Below, piece by piece: positions 29,845 to 41,535 of a DNA stretch of 64,000 bases (position 1 is the stretch's first letter; every line of letters begins with the position of its first letter). The stretch is from the NCBI GenBank assembly GCA_036867785.1, contig CP145413.1:1480658-1544657 (forward strand), in the 5' to 3' direction. This stretch comes from Plasmodiophora brassicae (Eukaryota > Endomyxa: Phytomyxea > Phytomyxea > Plasmodiophorida). Position numbers and translations under genes: made by a program. The notes under the pieces were generated by a model that saw only the letters and a list, made by a program, of their open reading frames with translations, was not told where the DNA came from and ran no database searches.

Positions 29845-31683
29845 ATGAGCCGACGTACGGCGCCGTGTTGCCGCCGGATGAGGGCGTGCGCCGCCGCCGG
29901 GGACGTGATGGTGCCGCCCGGGGGTGCGCGCCAGTGGAGGACGACGGCCGCCTTCCTCGGCGTCACCGCCCTGCTGGTCAACCTGAAACCATCGGAGGAC
30001 TTCCTGTAGGTGTGTCGCGCGCGCGCCCCTGGCCATCCCGGTTCGTCATTCGAGCGCGCGCCGCCCGTCTCCTATTGCAGGACGCCGTTCTTCGCGGGCG
30101 ACAAGGGCCTGACCCCGGCACAGGTACGGCTGTACGATCAGGCAGCGCCCCCTGGTGACGCCAATGCGCGTGTCGATGGCGTGCAGATTGCCGACGACGT
30201 GTACCCGCTGTTCACCTACAGTTACCTGCTGTGCCTGCCGCCCGTCCTGGTCGCTGCCGAGTACTGCCAACGCCCGAAACAGGTCATCGTGTTCGGCCTG
30301 ATGGCACGCGAGGCCACACGGTTCTTGTTGATCTTCGGCAGCGGCCTGCTCGTGATGCAACTCACACAGGTGCCTCGCTGGACGCCCCCCGTTGTGAGGA
30401 CCGGGCAACCTGACCCGCTTCCCATTTGTTGCATCATCGTCAGTTCACCTTTGGCCTCGCCATGGCCGCCAACGTTGCCATGTTCGGCTTTGTCTACAAG
30501 ATCGTGCCCGTTGAGAAATACCACGTCATGGTCGGTATGGGATGCTCTGTTTGGTGTCGACGCGCTGACGAATCTGCCGACCAGACCGGGTACATCAAGT
30601 CGAGCACGCTTGCTGGGCACGTCCTGGCCGGCGCCCTGGGCCAATTCCTCCTATCGACGCATCGAGCCGATATCATTACGCTGATGTGGATATCTCAGGT
30701 GGGCGTCGCCGTTCTAGCCTCTCAAGTCACCGCCTGGTCATTGACGCCTGCCCGATAGGCGTGCGTCTCCGCCGGCGCCATCGTCTTCGTCGTATTCGTG
30801 ACGTCGCGACCGTGTACGCGTTCTGGCGGTGCATCGTTTAACGCGTCAGCGTGTTTGGTGGGCGCACAATGGGTACGGCGCTGCTGTGGATACTGGGTAT
30901 TCAACCGTCCCTGCCAGGATCTCTACAAGAACGGGGACATTCGTAGGTGGTCGTGCTGCTACTGGATCGCATACGCCGTTGCCGAACTGCTTCTCACCTA
31001 CAGCACGCCGCTCTTCATGGTCGTCGACGATGCTGTCGACCTGAACGGCGTTGTCGCTTCGGCGGTTCGACTAGCAGGTGCCGTTGGCGCTCTGGTGTCT
31101 ACGGCGCCACCTATCCGCCTTGCTCTGGGTCAGGCGTCCAGCAGGCTGGCACACCCCGCTACTGTTGGTACTGACGACCGGCGGTATCGTGTTAACAGGG
31201 CGCTTCCCCGTCCTGTTCATCGTCAGCAGTACCGGTATCGTGTCCGCCTGCCTGGTGCTGATGGCGAACGCATCCAACGTCTACCTGTGCTACGCGCTGT
31301 CTGTCCTGGCGTACGCCATCCTGGTCATGCTGATCACGTTCGGATCGGCGGAGATAGCCACAAGGTCTGCCCATGCCGTATATCGCGTCGCACCCGTTTG
31401 CTGAAGACTGGCAACGCTGCCCAGATTGCCATCCGACTTCTACGTCGCCCTGTTCTGCATGACTGCGTTCGTGTCGCTATGTGTCCAGTCCGTCTGCCAG
31501 GTTGCCCTCCAGCTGTTCCCGGCCGTCCGCAAGAAGTTCCTCGTCCTCGCCGCCGTTGCTTCGCTGGCTGTCGGCGGCGCGTTCCTGTCACCAGCGTCCA
31601 GCGCAGCACACACACGTACCGATGAGCGACCGGACACCCAGGAAAGCCCACTGCTCGCCAGCCTGCCAAACCAATCGGTCTGA
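29845..31683 (+). CDS. SLC19-like transporter (reduced folate / thiamine carrier family), about nine exons
   Basis: Multi-pass plasma-membrane carrier. Supported exons: 29845-30005, 30081-30123, 30187-30369, 30444-30530, 30585-30698, 30759-~30800, 30918-31077, 31142-31364, 31425-31683; introns 54-75 nt, frame kept except that the join between ~30.8 and 30.918 kb is not resolved. Family marks: NLKPSEDFLTPFF (RFC family 'LRPSEPFLTPYL'), VYPLFTYSYLLCLPPVLV (TM2 of SLC19), RFLLIFGSGLLVMQ, AMAANVAMFGFVYKIV, TGYIKSSTLAGHVLAGALGQ. This is a close pattern match to folate/thiamine carriers. Substrate (folate versus thiamine) cannot be decided here. Confidence 0.88.
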
Positions 31684-32054
31684 TCCTACAAAGCCTATTG
31701 TACCGTGGAAACGGCATGATGTGGGTTCGCGAGGTGGGCGAAACGCCGACAGCGGCATTCGATTGTTCTTGGCGAGAGCGGATACGTGGGCGCGCCGGCG
31801 AATATCTGGGTTCGTTCCGTCGACAGGAATCTGGAGGCGCCCGCAGCACGCCGGTCGGACGGCGACGCTGCGAAATGGTGAGTACATCAGTACCTGGGCC
31901 GGACGGGTCTTCCACTTCCAGTACTCTAACAGCAGGGCCCATGTCCCCAGGCGCAGGACGCGGCCACCGTTGCGATAGTGGTCGATAGCGTTCGCGCGAA
32001 GGAACCCCAAACCGACCCAGGTGACGATCCATTCATCCGAGTCGACACCTGGCC
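31684..32054. other. Spacer upstream of kinesin-14
   Basis: About 370 bp. It may contain a first coding exon of the kinesin: an ATG at 31875 opens a Ser/Thr-rich frame, and a candidate intron (GTGACG...GTACAG) ends near 32,096. I could not settle the true start. Confidence 0.35.
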
Positions 32055-35000
32055 GTGAGACGCTCCATCCTGACGTGGTTCGTGCAACGTACAGGGAACG
32101 CCCTGGATGGCACGCGCAGCCGCGACCCGAGCGCGCCCGGCCCCAGGCCCAAGTCCAGCATCTATGACGACTCGGATGGCGACGACGACGACGACGACGA
32201 GGCGGCGGATGGCCTCGAGGCGCCAGGCGGCGACCTGTCCAGCCAGGTGGAGTTCTACAAGATGGCCTACGCCGAGGCCGAACAGGCTCGGGCCATTGCA
32301 GAAGCCACAGCGGGTGCCGTCCAGCGGCGCCTCCGGGACATGACCCGCATCGCAAACGAGGCCCAGGAGGCCATGGACGCGCGCTACCAGTCCCGTTTGC
32401 GCGAGATCGACGCGAGGCGGCAGGCGGAGAAGGAGGCCGCCGACCAGCACCTGCGCCAGGTCGAGTCGCAGCTCCAGGACCAGCAGGACATGGTCGCCCT
32501 GATGGAGATCCAACGCCAGACGATGCAGGCGGCCATCAGCAAGCTCGAGAGCGACCTGCGCCTGAAGAACGACAGCTGCCCGGCCTGCGACCTCCTGCGT
32601 CGTGACCTACAGCGCCTGGAACGCGCCCTGGTCAAGGCGTCCGAGCGCCGCTGCGAGACCTGCCTGCAGAACGAGGTCACCATCGAGGCGCTGCGCAAGG
32701 AGATCGCCGACCGCGACCGCCTGCAGGCGCTTCGCGCGACGACGTCAACGGCGAGCGCGGACGCGGTCATCGACGTCGACACTGATGCCGACGACGACGA
32801 AGAAGGCGAGGTGGCGCCCGATGACGTGCTGGGCCAGTTGAGCGTGTTCAAGGCAGCGTTCCGGGAGGGCGAGCAGGCCCGCGCCGTTCTGGAGGCATCG
32901 CTGCAGGCGTCGCAGACACAGTGCCTGGACCTGCAGGCACAGGCGGCCGCCCTGCAGGCGCGGATCGACGAGCAGAAGCAGACGATCGCCGCGCTGGACG
33001 CGCAGCGCTCCACGACGCAGGCGACGACCGCCAGGCTGAGCGCACGACAGGTCGCGGGTGGCGACCGTGCCTGCGTGCAATGTGACCTGCTGCGACAGCG
33101 GGTCGCCGAGCTGGAGCGAGCCGCCGAGAGCCGGTGCCCCGCCTGTATCAGGAAGGAGGCGCGCATCGACGACCTGACGAACGACCTGGAGGAGATGCGG
33201 ACGCGGGCGCGAGGCCTGCACGACAACGTGCAACGCCTGCAGGCCGACCTGACCGCCATGACCGAACGACACGGCGAGTGCAGGGCCAAGCTGAACGAGG
33301 CGCTCGAGGCCAACCATCGCCTGTCGAAGGTGGCCATTGTCCCGCTGGCGGCGGGCGGCAACGCAGACGATCCCGTCGGGCAGCTGGTGTCCGAATTGCA
33401 ACGCAGCGAGCAGCTGGCCGGGTACGCCCAGCCGCTGGTGGGCATCGTCGAGCAGCACGCGGCCCTGTCGGCGATGAACGCCCAGTACGCCGACGAATTG
33501 CGGAGGCTTCACGCCCAGATCCGGGTGAGCGTCGACCCGGACACGGTTCGGCACTTCCAGAAGGTGGCGCGCAGGCTCCGACGCGACGTCAACGCCATCG
33601 GCCAGGCCATGCTCGACATGCGGGATACGCTGGGCGGCCAGTTCGTCCGCGCCGTCCAGGAGCATGACAACCTGCGCCTGGCGTACAGGACGGAGCTGGG
33701 CGAGCGCAAGGCGCTGTCCAACCTCGTCCAGGAACTTCGTGGCAACATCCGCGTCTACTGCCGCGTCCGACCACCTCGCCCGGACGAGGACAACGTCATC
33801 GAGCGATCCGACGACGACGGCAACTGCCTCATCATCAAGAAGCCGGTAGGGGCCCTACCTATGCTGCGCGGGCGCCTGTTCGTCCCGTACGTCCTGATGA
33901 CGCGGGTGCGACGTCCAACATAGGAGACAGGCACGTTCCGTTTCCAATTCGACAAGGTGTTCGAGGGCGCGTCCTCGCAGGAGCAGGTCTTCGACGAGGT
34001 CAAGGGCCTCGTTCAGCTGGTGCCCGATGGTAAATGGGACCGCGCGTATCCCCGGTCGCTTGCTCGCTGACCAGCGACGGCCCCGTTCTGTCCAGGGTAC
34101 CACGTGTCGATCTTTGCGTATGGGCAGACCGGCAGCGGGTGGGTGCCGCGCGCCTTACCTGTTATTGCAAGCGCTGAGAGCCGGCCCGTCGTTGTAGGAA
34201 GACGCACACGATGAACGGTACGCCTGAGGACGCCGGCGTGCAGATCCGCGCCCTGAACTACCTGTTCGAATGTGCCAACGAGGAGTCGGACCAGATCAGC
34301 ATCAGCCTGCTGGAGATCTACAATGAGAACATCTACGACCTGCTCGCTGATGGCAACGCTACTGACGAACCGCTGAAGGTGGCGATGTCCGCCTCTGGAG
34401 GTCGGCAAGCTGGCTAGCTATCGCTGCGCTCGATGTTTCAGCCGCCCGTTCGTAATCGCTGCCCGCGTGCAGGGACCGCCGTCTCTGGATTGTCGCAGCT
34501 TGTTGTCCAGTCGCGGCAGCAGGTCCAGGCGGCGTTCAAGCGCGGTTCCAGGAAGCGCAGCGTCGCCAGGACCAACATGAACGAGCACAGCAGCCGATCG
34601 CACCTGGTGCTCTCGGTAGCATTCACCAGGACGGACCTGGGCGGTTCCATCTGTCACGGTCGGTCCAGCATCGTCGGGTCACCACCACCTGCCAGACTGA
34701 CCGCGTCGTCGGTATCGCTCGCTGACAGGGCGTATGCACATGATCGACCTTGCGGGGAGCGAGAGTGTGGGGAGATCAGGGGCCACCGGGGAACGTCTCA
34801 AGGAGGCGCAGGCGATCAACAAATCGCTGTCCGCACTGGGCGACGTCATTGCCGCTAAAGGTGTGTCCCGCAATGTGTCACGGTCGGCAGCGCATCGCAG
34901 CGAGTGCCCTGAATGGATTGCGTCCCCTGGCAGCGAACAAGAAGAGCCACGTGCCGTTCCGCAACAGCAAGTTGACGCACCTGCTTCAGGAATCGCTGTC

Positions 35001-35181
35001 CAAGGACGGCAAGACGCTCATGATTGTCAATTGCAGCCCATCGTCCAAAGACGTCGTACGGATCCATCCACAGTATTCGCATTCCGAGTACTGACGGTGC
35101 TGACCGGCGTTCGTCCAACAGAACGAATCGATCAATTCGCTCAAATTCGCCACCCGGGTTCGATCCGTGGAACTCAAGTAG
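32055..35181 (+). CDS. Kinesin-14 (C-terminal motor), eight or more exons
   Basis: Minus-end-type microtubule motor. Exons: ~32055-33845 (5' end uncertain, no ATG at 32055), 33924-34029, 34096-34138, 34198-34400, 34473-34643, 34729-34860, 34901-35055, 35122-35181; introns 78, 66, 59, 72, 85, 40 and 66 nt. The long first exon is coiled-coil stalk with two acidic patches and four CxxC motifs. The neck/motor junction [14 protein letters not shown] is diagnostic of kinesin-14. Motor motifs: [14 protein letters not shown] (P-loop), NEHSSRSH (switch I), IDLAGSE (switch II), YNENIYDLL, and the end VRSVELK. Motor lies at the C-terminus as expected. Internal duplication of the stalk is noted in findings. 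Confidence 0.92.
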
Positions 35182-35410
35182 AAGAGTAAACGAAACGAGC
35201 TGGTCAACTGTTGGTGACGCGCTCCTGCGAGATACAGCGCCAGGGCGGGCTGGAAACCCGGAAGTAATCGAGCAGGTGAACCCAGCGGAGGGATTCGTGA
35301 CCGGCGTCGACGGACGTACGGGCAAGTGGATCGATTAAGTACACTGAGTCGCCTAGCCCGGGGCGAGCCTCATCGAAGGGCGCTGGAGGCGACAGTGCAT
35401 CTCGGGCGCA

Positions 35411-37434
35411 TGTCCTTCCCGACACACAGAGCACTCTGGGCGTTAGCGCTGGCTGGCGGTGCCCTTGTCGTACACATCGGGGATCGGCGTGCCGTGGCTG
35501 TGGATGTGTGTACCGTCTACAAGCAAGGCTGCCTGGCCAGCGATACCGTCATGTACGGGCGTACGCGTGTTCGCTGAAGCAGCGTGCCCAGTGCTGACCG
35601 TTAGTTGGTGGTCCATGCAGAGAACTGACCGGGAAACAGTTAACGGGCGTTGTCGACACCACCTGGTTTGGAAACGTGTCGGCACCAGCCAAAATTCTCG
35701 TACTGTACGAATTCATGGTCGCCAGGTCATCCACCATGCATCGGTGACACGTGCACGAACGACAGGAACCTTGGGAACAACCAATTAACGTATATCGCGG
35801 CGGACGCCTTCGGCGCATTCGTCAACCTCGTGCACTTGTAGGCCGTACTCTGGGGGCTAAGGCTCGCCCGCGTATGGCGTTGCTAATCGGGGCCGAACAG
35901 GGAGCTGTGGACGAACATCTTGACACAGATCCCGCCGACCGTTGTGTCCTTAACATACCTGAACGTCCTGTACGTTTAGAGTCCGCATATACTGATATCC
36001 AGTCGCATGCCGACAACAGGTACACTGATGCGAACGGCGCAGGGATCTGGGCAACAACCAGATCGCGTCCCTGCCTAGCCACTCACTGGACATGCTGACT
36101 CGGTTAACATTGCTGTCCGTACTTGCCTCCCGGCACTATTGCAACGCGATTGCTGACCGGCCGAGCGTGCAGGCATATAGATACGAACAAGTTCACGTAC
36201 GTGCCCGATCACTTCTTCGACGCGCTGACGCAGCTGACGGACCTGAACCTGGCCAACAACAACGTCCTGTTGCGTGTACCCCGATACGCGTTCGTTCGGT
36301 TGACGAAGATCACCAGCAAACCGATGTCAGCAGCAGAGCGTCATCCACGGGATGAACAATAGCGACGATGGCGCTGACGGGCTGTGCCTACATAGGGATT
36401 TCACCGACTGCTCCACGTTGCAGTGTGGCGCTCTCAAGCCACCGAACCTGCCGGCCACCAGTTATACCATCTCGGTGCCATACTGCCCGGCACCCATGTC
36501 GTCGACCTCACATCGCCCGAAAACGACGTCCAGAGTGAAACCCAGGCCACGTTCGTCGACCAACAGGCCGATCCGGCGCCCATCTTCATCGAGACCCAGA
36601 GTGCGTCCCTCTAGCAGCCGGCGCAGGCGCCGAACGTCAACCGTCCCGCGCACTAGAACCAGTCGTCCCAAGGGTGCCTCTCTTAGAGCCAGATCGAGTT
36701 CGGTGTTGCAATCGCGCACGCCTGTGGCGAGGGCGTCATCTTCCCCGGCGGCACGGGCAGCACCATCCTCGGGATCGCGATCGATGACGACACAACGCAA
36801 GGCGGCCACATCCGTCCGAACGCAGCGACCTTTGGCTCTACACACGTCGCGGACAACAACGGGCGCCCCTGAGCCTCCACCACCATCATCGCCGTCGTCT
36901 GCGAGCCAAACGCCCACGTTCTGGTCCATGATTACCGCGTCGCCGGTCGTTGCGGTAACGTCCATCGTCCTTGCAGTGGCCTCGTTCGTCTTTGTCGTCG
37001 CAGCGACTGTGGCCGTCACGCGGCGCTGCCTGAATCGGAGATATCGACAAGCACAGACGCAGCAGACCCATCCTAGTAGTGGCCCACCGAATCAGGCGAC
37101 GTTTGGGATACCCTCGTTCTGGAACAGCGTCCCATCGGTGAGCACCTACGTCGTACCGCCAGTCGACAGCGCGCCATACGGTGTGGGAACGTATGGGCAA
37201 GCAGGTCCCCCATCACCGGAAGTCTACGCGACGCCGCCGCCAGCGTTGCTGCCGGATCGTCAGCTGTACCAGGGTGCACAACAGCGACGGGAGCCCATGG
37301 CGCCGTACCGATCCGAGCCCCTGCCGCCGTCGACAATGCGGACGAAACCCGGCGCGAAACGGTTCGAGCGGATGGCCAGGCGTAATCGCGAACGTGCAGC
37401 GAACGACACTGTATCCAGCAGCGACATCGACTGA
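35411..37434 (+). CDS. Single-pass leucine-rich-repeat membrane protein, many small exons (structure approximate)
   Basis: The ATG at 35411 starts a signal peptide (about residues 7-25), so the N-terminus is secreted. Small exons then each give one LRR: NLGNNQLTYIAADAFGAFV (about 35.77-35.84 kb), ELWTNILTQIPPTVVSLTYL, DLGNNQIASLPSHSLDMLT, DTNKFTYVPDHFFDALTQLT and DLNLANNNVLLRVPRYAF. A Thr/Pro-rich region follows, then a transmembrane helix around 36.95-37.01 kb (VVAVTSIVLAVASFVFVVAA) and a Pro/Tyr-rich cytosolic tail ending at 37434. Several exon joins do not keep frame with the sites I can see, so either I miss small exons or the gene is mildly decayed. Function: likely surface recognition or adhesion, inferred. 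Confidence 0.65.
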
Positions 37435-37499
37435 GCATATATCGACCTGCACGGGCAGCCGGCGTGTGTGTGTTGCCCGTCTAGACAGTATACAAGGCC

Positions 37500-38576
37500 C
37501 TAGAGGTTGGACAGCAACGGGCCGACGATGACCCGCGTCTGGGAAGGATCCGACTCATGGATCACGACACGGTGCCAGGACTTGTAATCCATCTCGTCCC
37601 AGTCCGCCTTCGGGTCGTAGATCTGGTCGCCCGGCAACAGGACGGCCGTATACTCGGGACTCTGTGTGTGCATCGTCCATAAGCGCATGCTGCCGAATCG
37701 GCATGGCAGGGCATCCACCCCATGACGCTACGTACCAGGCGTTCGATGCGGGGCAGGATCGGTTTGATGGGATGCCCGCGGCCGATATGTCTGTAGACCT
37801 CGTCGATGGTCTCCTTGTGCAGCAATTCGTGCATGATGTAGATTTGAGGGGGCGCCATTTTCACCTCCCATGAAGAATACGCCTGCAGGGCTTCCGACGG
37901 CGTCCACCAGGACAGGTCGATCAACTCGCCGTCGCCCGATTGATCAAGGAGCGATGCCTTGGCGGCCACGTCCGGATCCACGTTCGCCAGGAAGAACATG
38001 GTGTTGAACCGCCGCCTCTCGGAGACGGGCGTGATCCAGTTGGACCACGGGCGTAACTGATCAGCCAGGTGCGCCCACGAGGGCTGCAATGACTGGAATG
38101 GGACGCGCCCATCGATCACATCGCGACGAACATCGTCAGAGCCGACCTGACATCCGTCGGCACCCAGCAGCAGGCCAGTCTCCTCGAACAGTTCGCGGGC
38201 GGCACACACCTTGAACCTGACAACATAGAGGACATGATGGGTCGCGCGGGACAAATCCAACGCGAGCGCATTCCGAACCTGTCCACGCCTTGCACACCGG
38301 TGATGCCGTCTTGCGCGTCAACCTGATGGGGCGACCAGGTCAGCGACACGGGCAACATATGGCGCTGCCTCCCGCCCAGCAGAGTACCTTCCCGCCTGGG
38401 AACACGACCCGGTTGGCGAACGAATCCGCGTGCGACGGGCGTTTCACGTACAGAACCCGGTACCGATGATGGTGATCGTAGGCAATACCAGTTCTGATGC
38501 GCGATATGCAGATGACGCTGGCTGCGTCGGCAACGCCGGCCACTGCCGCCGTTGACGCCATACGACGAGAGCGCAT
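37500..38576 (-). CDS. Nudix hydrolase, NUDT19/CoA-diphosphatase-like, about four exons
   Basis: Start ATG 38576 (or 38561). Exon 1 (38576-38388) ends VVFPGGK, the Nudix pre-box; a 65-nt intron leads to VDAQDGITGVQGVDR (38322-38279), then a 62-nt intron leads to FKVCAARELFEETGLLLG (from 38216), the Nudix box REx2EEx(T)G. This gap between FPGGK and the REL..EE part is the mark of NUDT19-like enzymes (long insert). Later segments WSNWITPVSERRRFNTMFFL and FPxxx-like parts fit the family. The last exon (about 37718-37500) reads LLPGDQIYDPKADWDEMD; the join before it is not resolved. Predicted role: hydrolysis of CoA or related nucleotides. Confidence 0.8.
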
Positions 38577-38719
38577 CGCCTGCCCGGCACCCGATCACTC
38601 CGCCATCGCCCCTATGTTTACGGACGGAAGACATATGTATGTGGCGTCCAGTTGGGCCACCCGTTTAGTAGAAAGCACAGCAGATGCAAACGACTGCTTG
38701 CCGATCGCCAGGGCGCCCA

Positions 38720-39412
38720 TCAATCCGATTTACCGCTGGCGTACGCCACGAGGAGTGCAATCTTGAGGAGCTCGCCGACCACGTAGGCGCCATGGTGAAC
38801 ACGGCAGGATGTCGGGCCAGGCATGGGACGACGCGATTGAATCGCCTGGAGCGCTTTCGATTCGGGAGCGGTTAACGCGGTCTGTGCCGACGTGAGCTCT
38901 TCAGCGATGATCTGCTCGGCGCGCTGCTGCAGGACGGGTCCACCGAGCAGCGCCTGGTACATGAGTACGACCGTGACGCAGGCAAGGATGGTGTCGGCGG
39001 TCGAAACCGACCCATGACGCGGTAGAAACGCACGGTAGGCCCACATGCTGGCGCAGACGCCACACTCGGCGCGGTTCAAAGCCTCGAACACGAATCGGCC
39101 AACTGAACGGAGAGCGTTATTCAGCGGTGGGGAATCCATGGGAGAGACGCGCACCGTCAAATGCAACGTGACGTCGGACGAAAGGAGCACGGAACTTCAC
39201 CCAGGCCTGAAACACTCTGGACGGTCACCAACGACGAAACAGGCCACGACGAATAGACGCGAAACCTCGAGCAGACTGATGGATGCAATCATGCCGGCCC
39301 AGATGCAAGCAAGGTGCCTCAGTGCAGACTTCGATAGGATGGCGAGCAGCAGGCCGGACAGGCCGCCCCAGGCCGACACGATGACCAGTTGCGTCTTGAC
39401 GTCAAGGGCCAT
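38720..39412 (-). CDS. Small membrane protein of unknown family, spliced
   Basis: ATG at 39412 (MALDVKTQLVIVSAWGG). The first exon encodes one or two hydrophobic helices (LSGLLLAILSK, then WAGMIASISLLEVSRLF). After a short intron comes AWVKFRAPFVRRHVAFD, and the downstream frame holds ILACVTVVLMYQALLGGP and ends GELLKIALLVAYASGKSD. So three to five membrane spans are likely. I do not recognise the family. The middle splice sites are uncertain. It is transcribed away from the GTPase gene at 39751. Confidence 0.5.
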
Positions 39413-39750
39413 CGCGGATTTTCGAACGCCCACCGATGATTCTACGGACCGGATGACGCCACAATCATGTACTATGCGTCCTCATCGCGTGTCAGTACGT
39501 GGGGCGGCGTTACATTCGCCGAGCAATCGACCATATATATAATGTGGTAGGAGCAGAACAGCCAACTCATTGACAAAGGGGGCCGAACAGACGATGCATA
39601 CCTAGCGCACAACTACTGTTCTTGACGGAACAAGTCAATCCTGCCGGCCCGTATCTGGCTGTCTGGCGTCACAGGTCCGCCGTCGAGTTATGGTCAAAGT
39701 CCGCCGCGGAGTCCGCCGCGGGGTCCGTCGTCACACACACGGGTGTCCCG
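39413..39750. other. Divergent promoter region
   Basis: 338 bp between the minus-strand membrane protein and the plus-strand GTPase. A TATATATAAT stretch lies at about 39,532-39,541 and could be a TATA-like element or just AT-rich spacer. Two tandem 'CCGCCGCGGAGT' copies occur near 39,700. Confidence 0.4.
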
Positions 39751-41376
39751 ATGGCGCTGAAGAGTAAGGAATATCGTATTGAACCCACCCGTCGCCGTAA
39801 AGTGATACACGTTGTTCAACAGAGACCAAAAGCCATCGCCAGACCCTCAAGGTCAAGCACATGGTCGACAAGAAGGCCAAGGCGCACCGCAAACGGGTCG
39901 CCAAGCTGGCGAAGCAGAACCCTCTCCTGGCCAAGCGCCGGTCGAAGGATCCAGGCATTCCAAACCTATGGCCTTTCAAAGAGGATCTGTGCCGGCAGAT
40001 GCTGCAGAAGAAACAAGAGGCCGATGACCGCGAAACGCTGCTCAGGGAGCAGCGCCGTGTCGAAAAGGAACGTCGCCGCGCCATGATCGAGAAGGCGACT
40101 GCTCAGGCCCAGAGCAGCTTCGCTGAGCATACCGCTAAGGACGCAAATGTTGACGACCACACGGCGCCATCATCATCTTCGAACCATTTCTACAAGGAGC
40201 TACGGCAGGTGGCTGAAGCCGCCGATGTTATTCTGATCGTCCTGGACGCTCGCGACCCGCTCGGCTGCCGGAATATTGACTTGGAGGAACGCATTCTCAG
40301 CGGTGAAATGACGTCGTCGTCTCCGATCCCCAAACGCATCGTCCTTGTACTCAACAAAATCGGTAGCTGCCCTTGCTTTGTATCTCTGGTCTGACCATTC
40401 TACTTACCAGTCATGCTGGCAGATCTGGTGCCACACGATGTTGCCCAGGGCTGGCTGGATTACTTACGGCGTTCGCGGCCAACTGTGCCCTTCTCGACGA
40501 CTGAAATCGTTACGTCCGGCGGTGCCGATAAGCTCGTCCAGCTGCTGAAGAACTACTCTCGGTCCCATGGAATGAAGACGGCGCTGACGGTCGGTCTAAT
40601 TGGTATGCAAGCATGTGGTTGTTATTGGTGGTACGCAACGTTGACGTTGCTGTGCAGGATACCCGAACACGGGTAAATCCAGCATCGTGAACGCGCTGAA
40701 GCGAACGCGTGCCGTGGCCACTGGTCCTACGCCGGGCGTCACGCGACACCTGCAGACCGTCCAGCTGGATGGCAAGATTTCGCTGATCGATTCGCCCGGC
40801 GTCATCTTCAACGACGACGGTGCCAATGCATTACGCAATGCTCTACGTGTGGAAACGATTGACGATGCCGTTGGCGCCATTGCTTCGGTGGTCGACAAGT
40901 TCCCGGCCGAGCAGCTCATGCAGATCTATGGCATCGGCCGGTTCAGCAATGCATCCGAGCTCCTGTTCCGCATCGCTCACAAGTGCGGCAAGCTGAAGAA
41001 GGGTGGGGTGCCCGATCTGGACCAGGCGGCCCGCATCGTGTTACGAGATTGGAACACGGGCAAGATCCCGTACTACGTGCCAGCGCCAGTCGATGAGCAG
41101 TCTGCGCAGGTGAACGACGTGCAAATCGTGAGCGACTGGGCGCAACCGCTCGACATTGACGCGATCGGTGCTGCCGACATGGCCCTTGACAACGAGGAGG
41201 AACAGGCGATCGGCGACGAAAACGAGGAACCGGAGCAGGTGTCGCGGCCAACAACGCGTGCAATGAAGAAGAAGGCGAAGAAGGAAGCGCGGCGTCGGAA
41301 AAAGATACTGCCTGCAACGGGTGTCGCCATGAAGGACACGTCCGATTCGGAAGAGGATTTTGATTTCAATCAATGA
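39751..41376 (+). CDS. Nucleostemin/GNL3-type circularly permuted nucleolar GTPase, four exons
   Basis: Ribosome-biogenesis GTPase. Exons 39751-39763, 39823-40362, 40423-40602, 40658-41376; introns 59, 60 and 55 nt; about 483 residues. The N-terminus (TKSHRQTLKVKHMVDKKAKA) is the basic nucleolar domain seen in GNL3/GNL3L. VLDARDPLGCR is a hallmark of the family. G motifs run in permuted order: NKID (G4; created by splicing at 40362/40423), then GYPNTGKSSIVNAL (G1), GVTRHLQ (G2), DSPG (G3). KKGGVPDLDQAARIVLRDW matches the conserved C-terminal segment. A Lys-rich tail ends the protein. An alternative acceptor 12 nt earlier would spoil NKID, so I preferred 40422. Confidence 0.93.
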
Positions 41377-41535
41377 ACTCAGATGGCTGCGAATGAGGGC
41401 AACGACATGCAGCCCGTTTGCTGTCTGCTCTACTATACCGAAGCGAACTCATTGGTGACAATATGTCGATAGGTGGTGGTGTATGGCTATGTCAGTTCGG
41501 ACAGTGATCAGATCAATTACATATCATAATATTCG

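Noticed and set aside
35590-35760. Clean LRR N-cap exon
   Set aside because: A frame reading ELTGKQLTGVVDTTW is LRR-like, but its splice junctions do not fit the next repeat, so I did not fix its borders.
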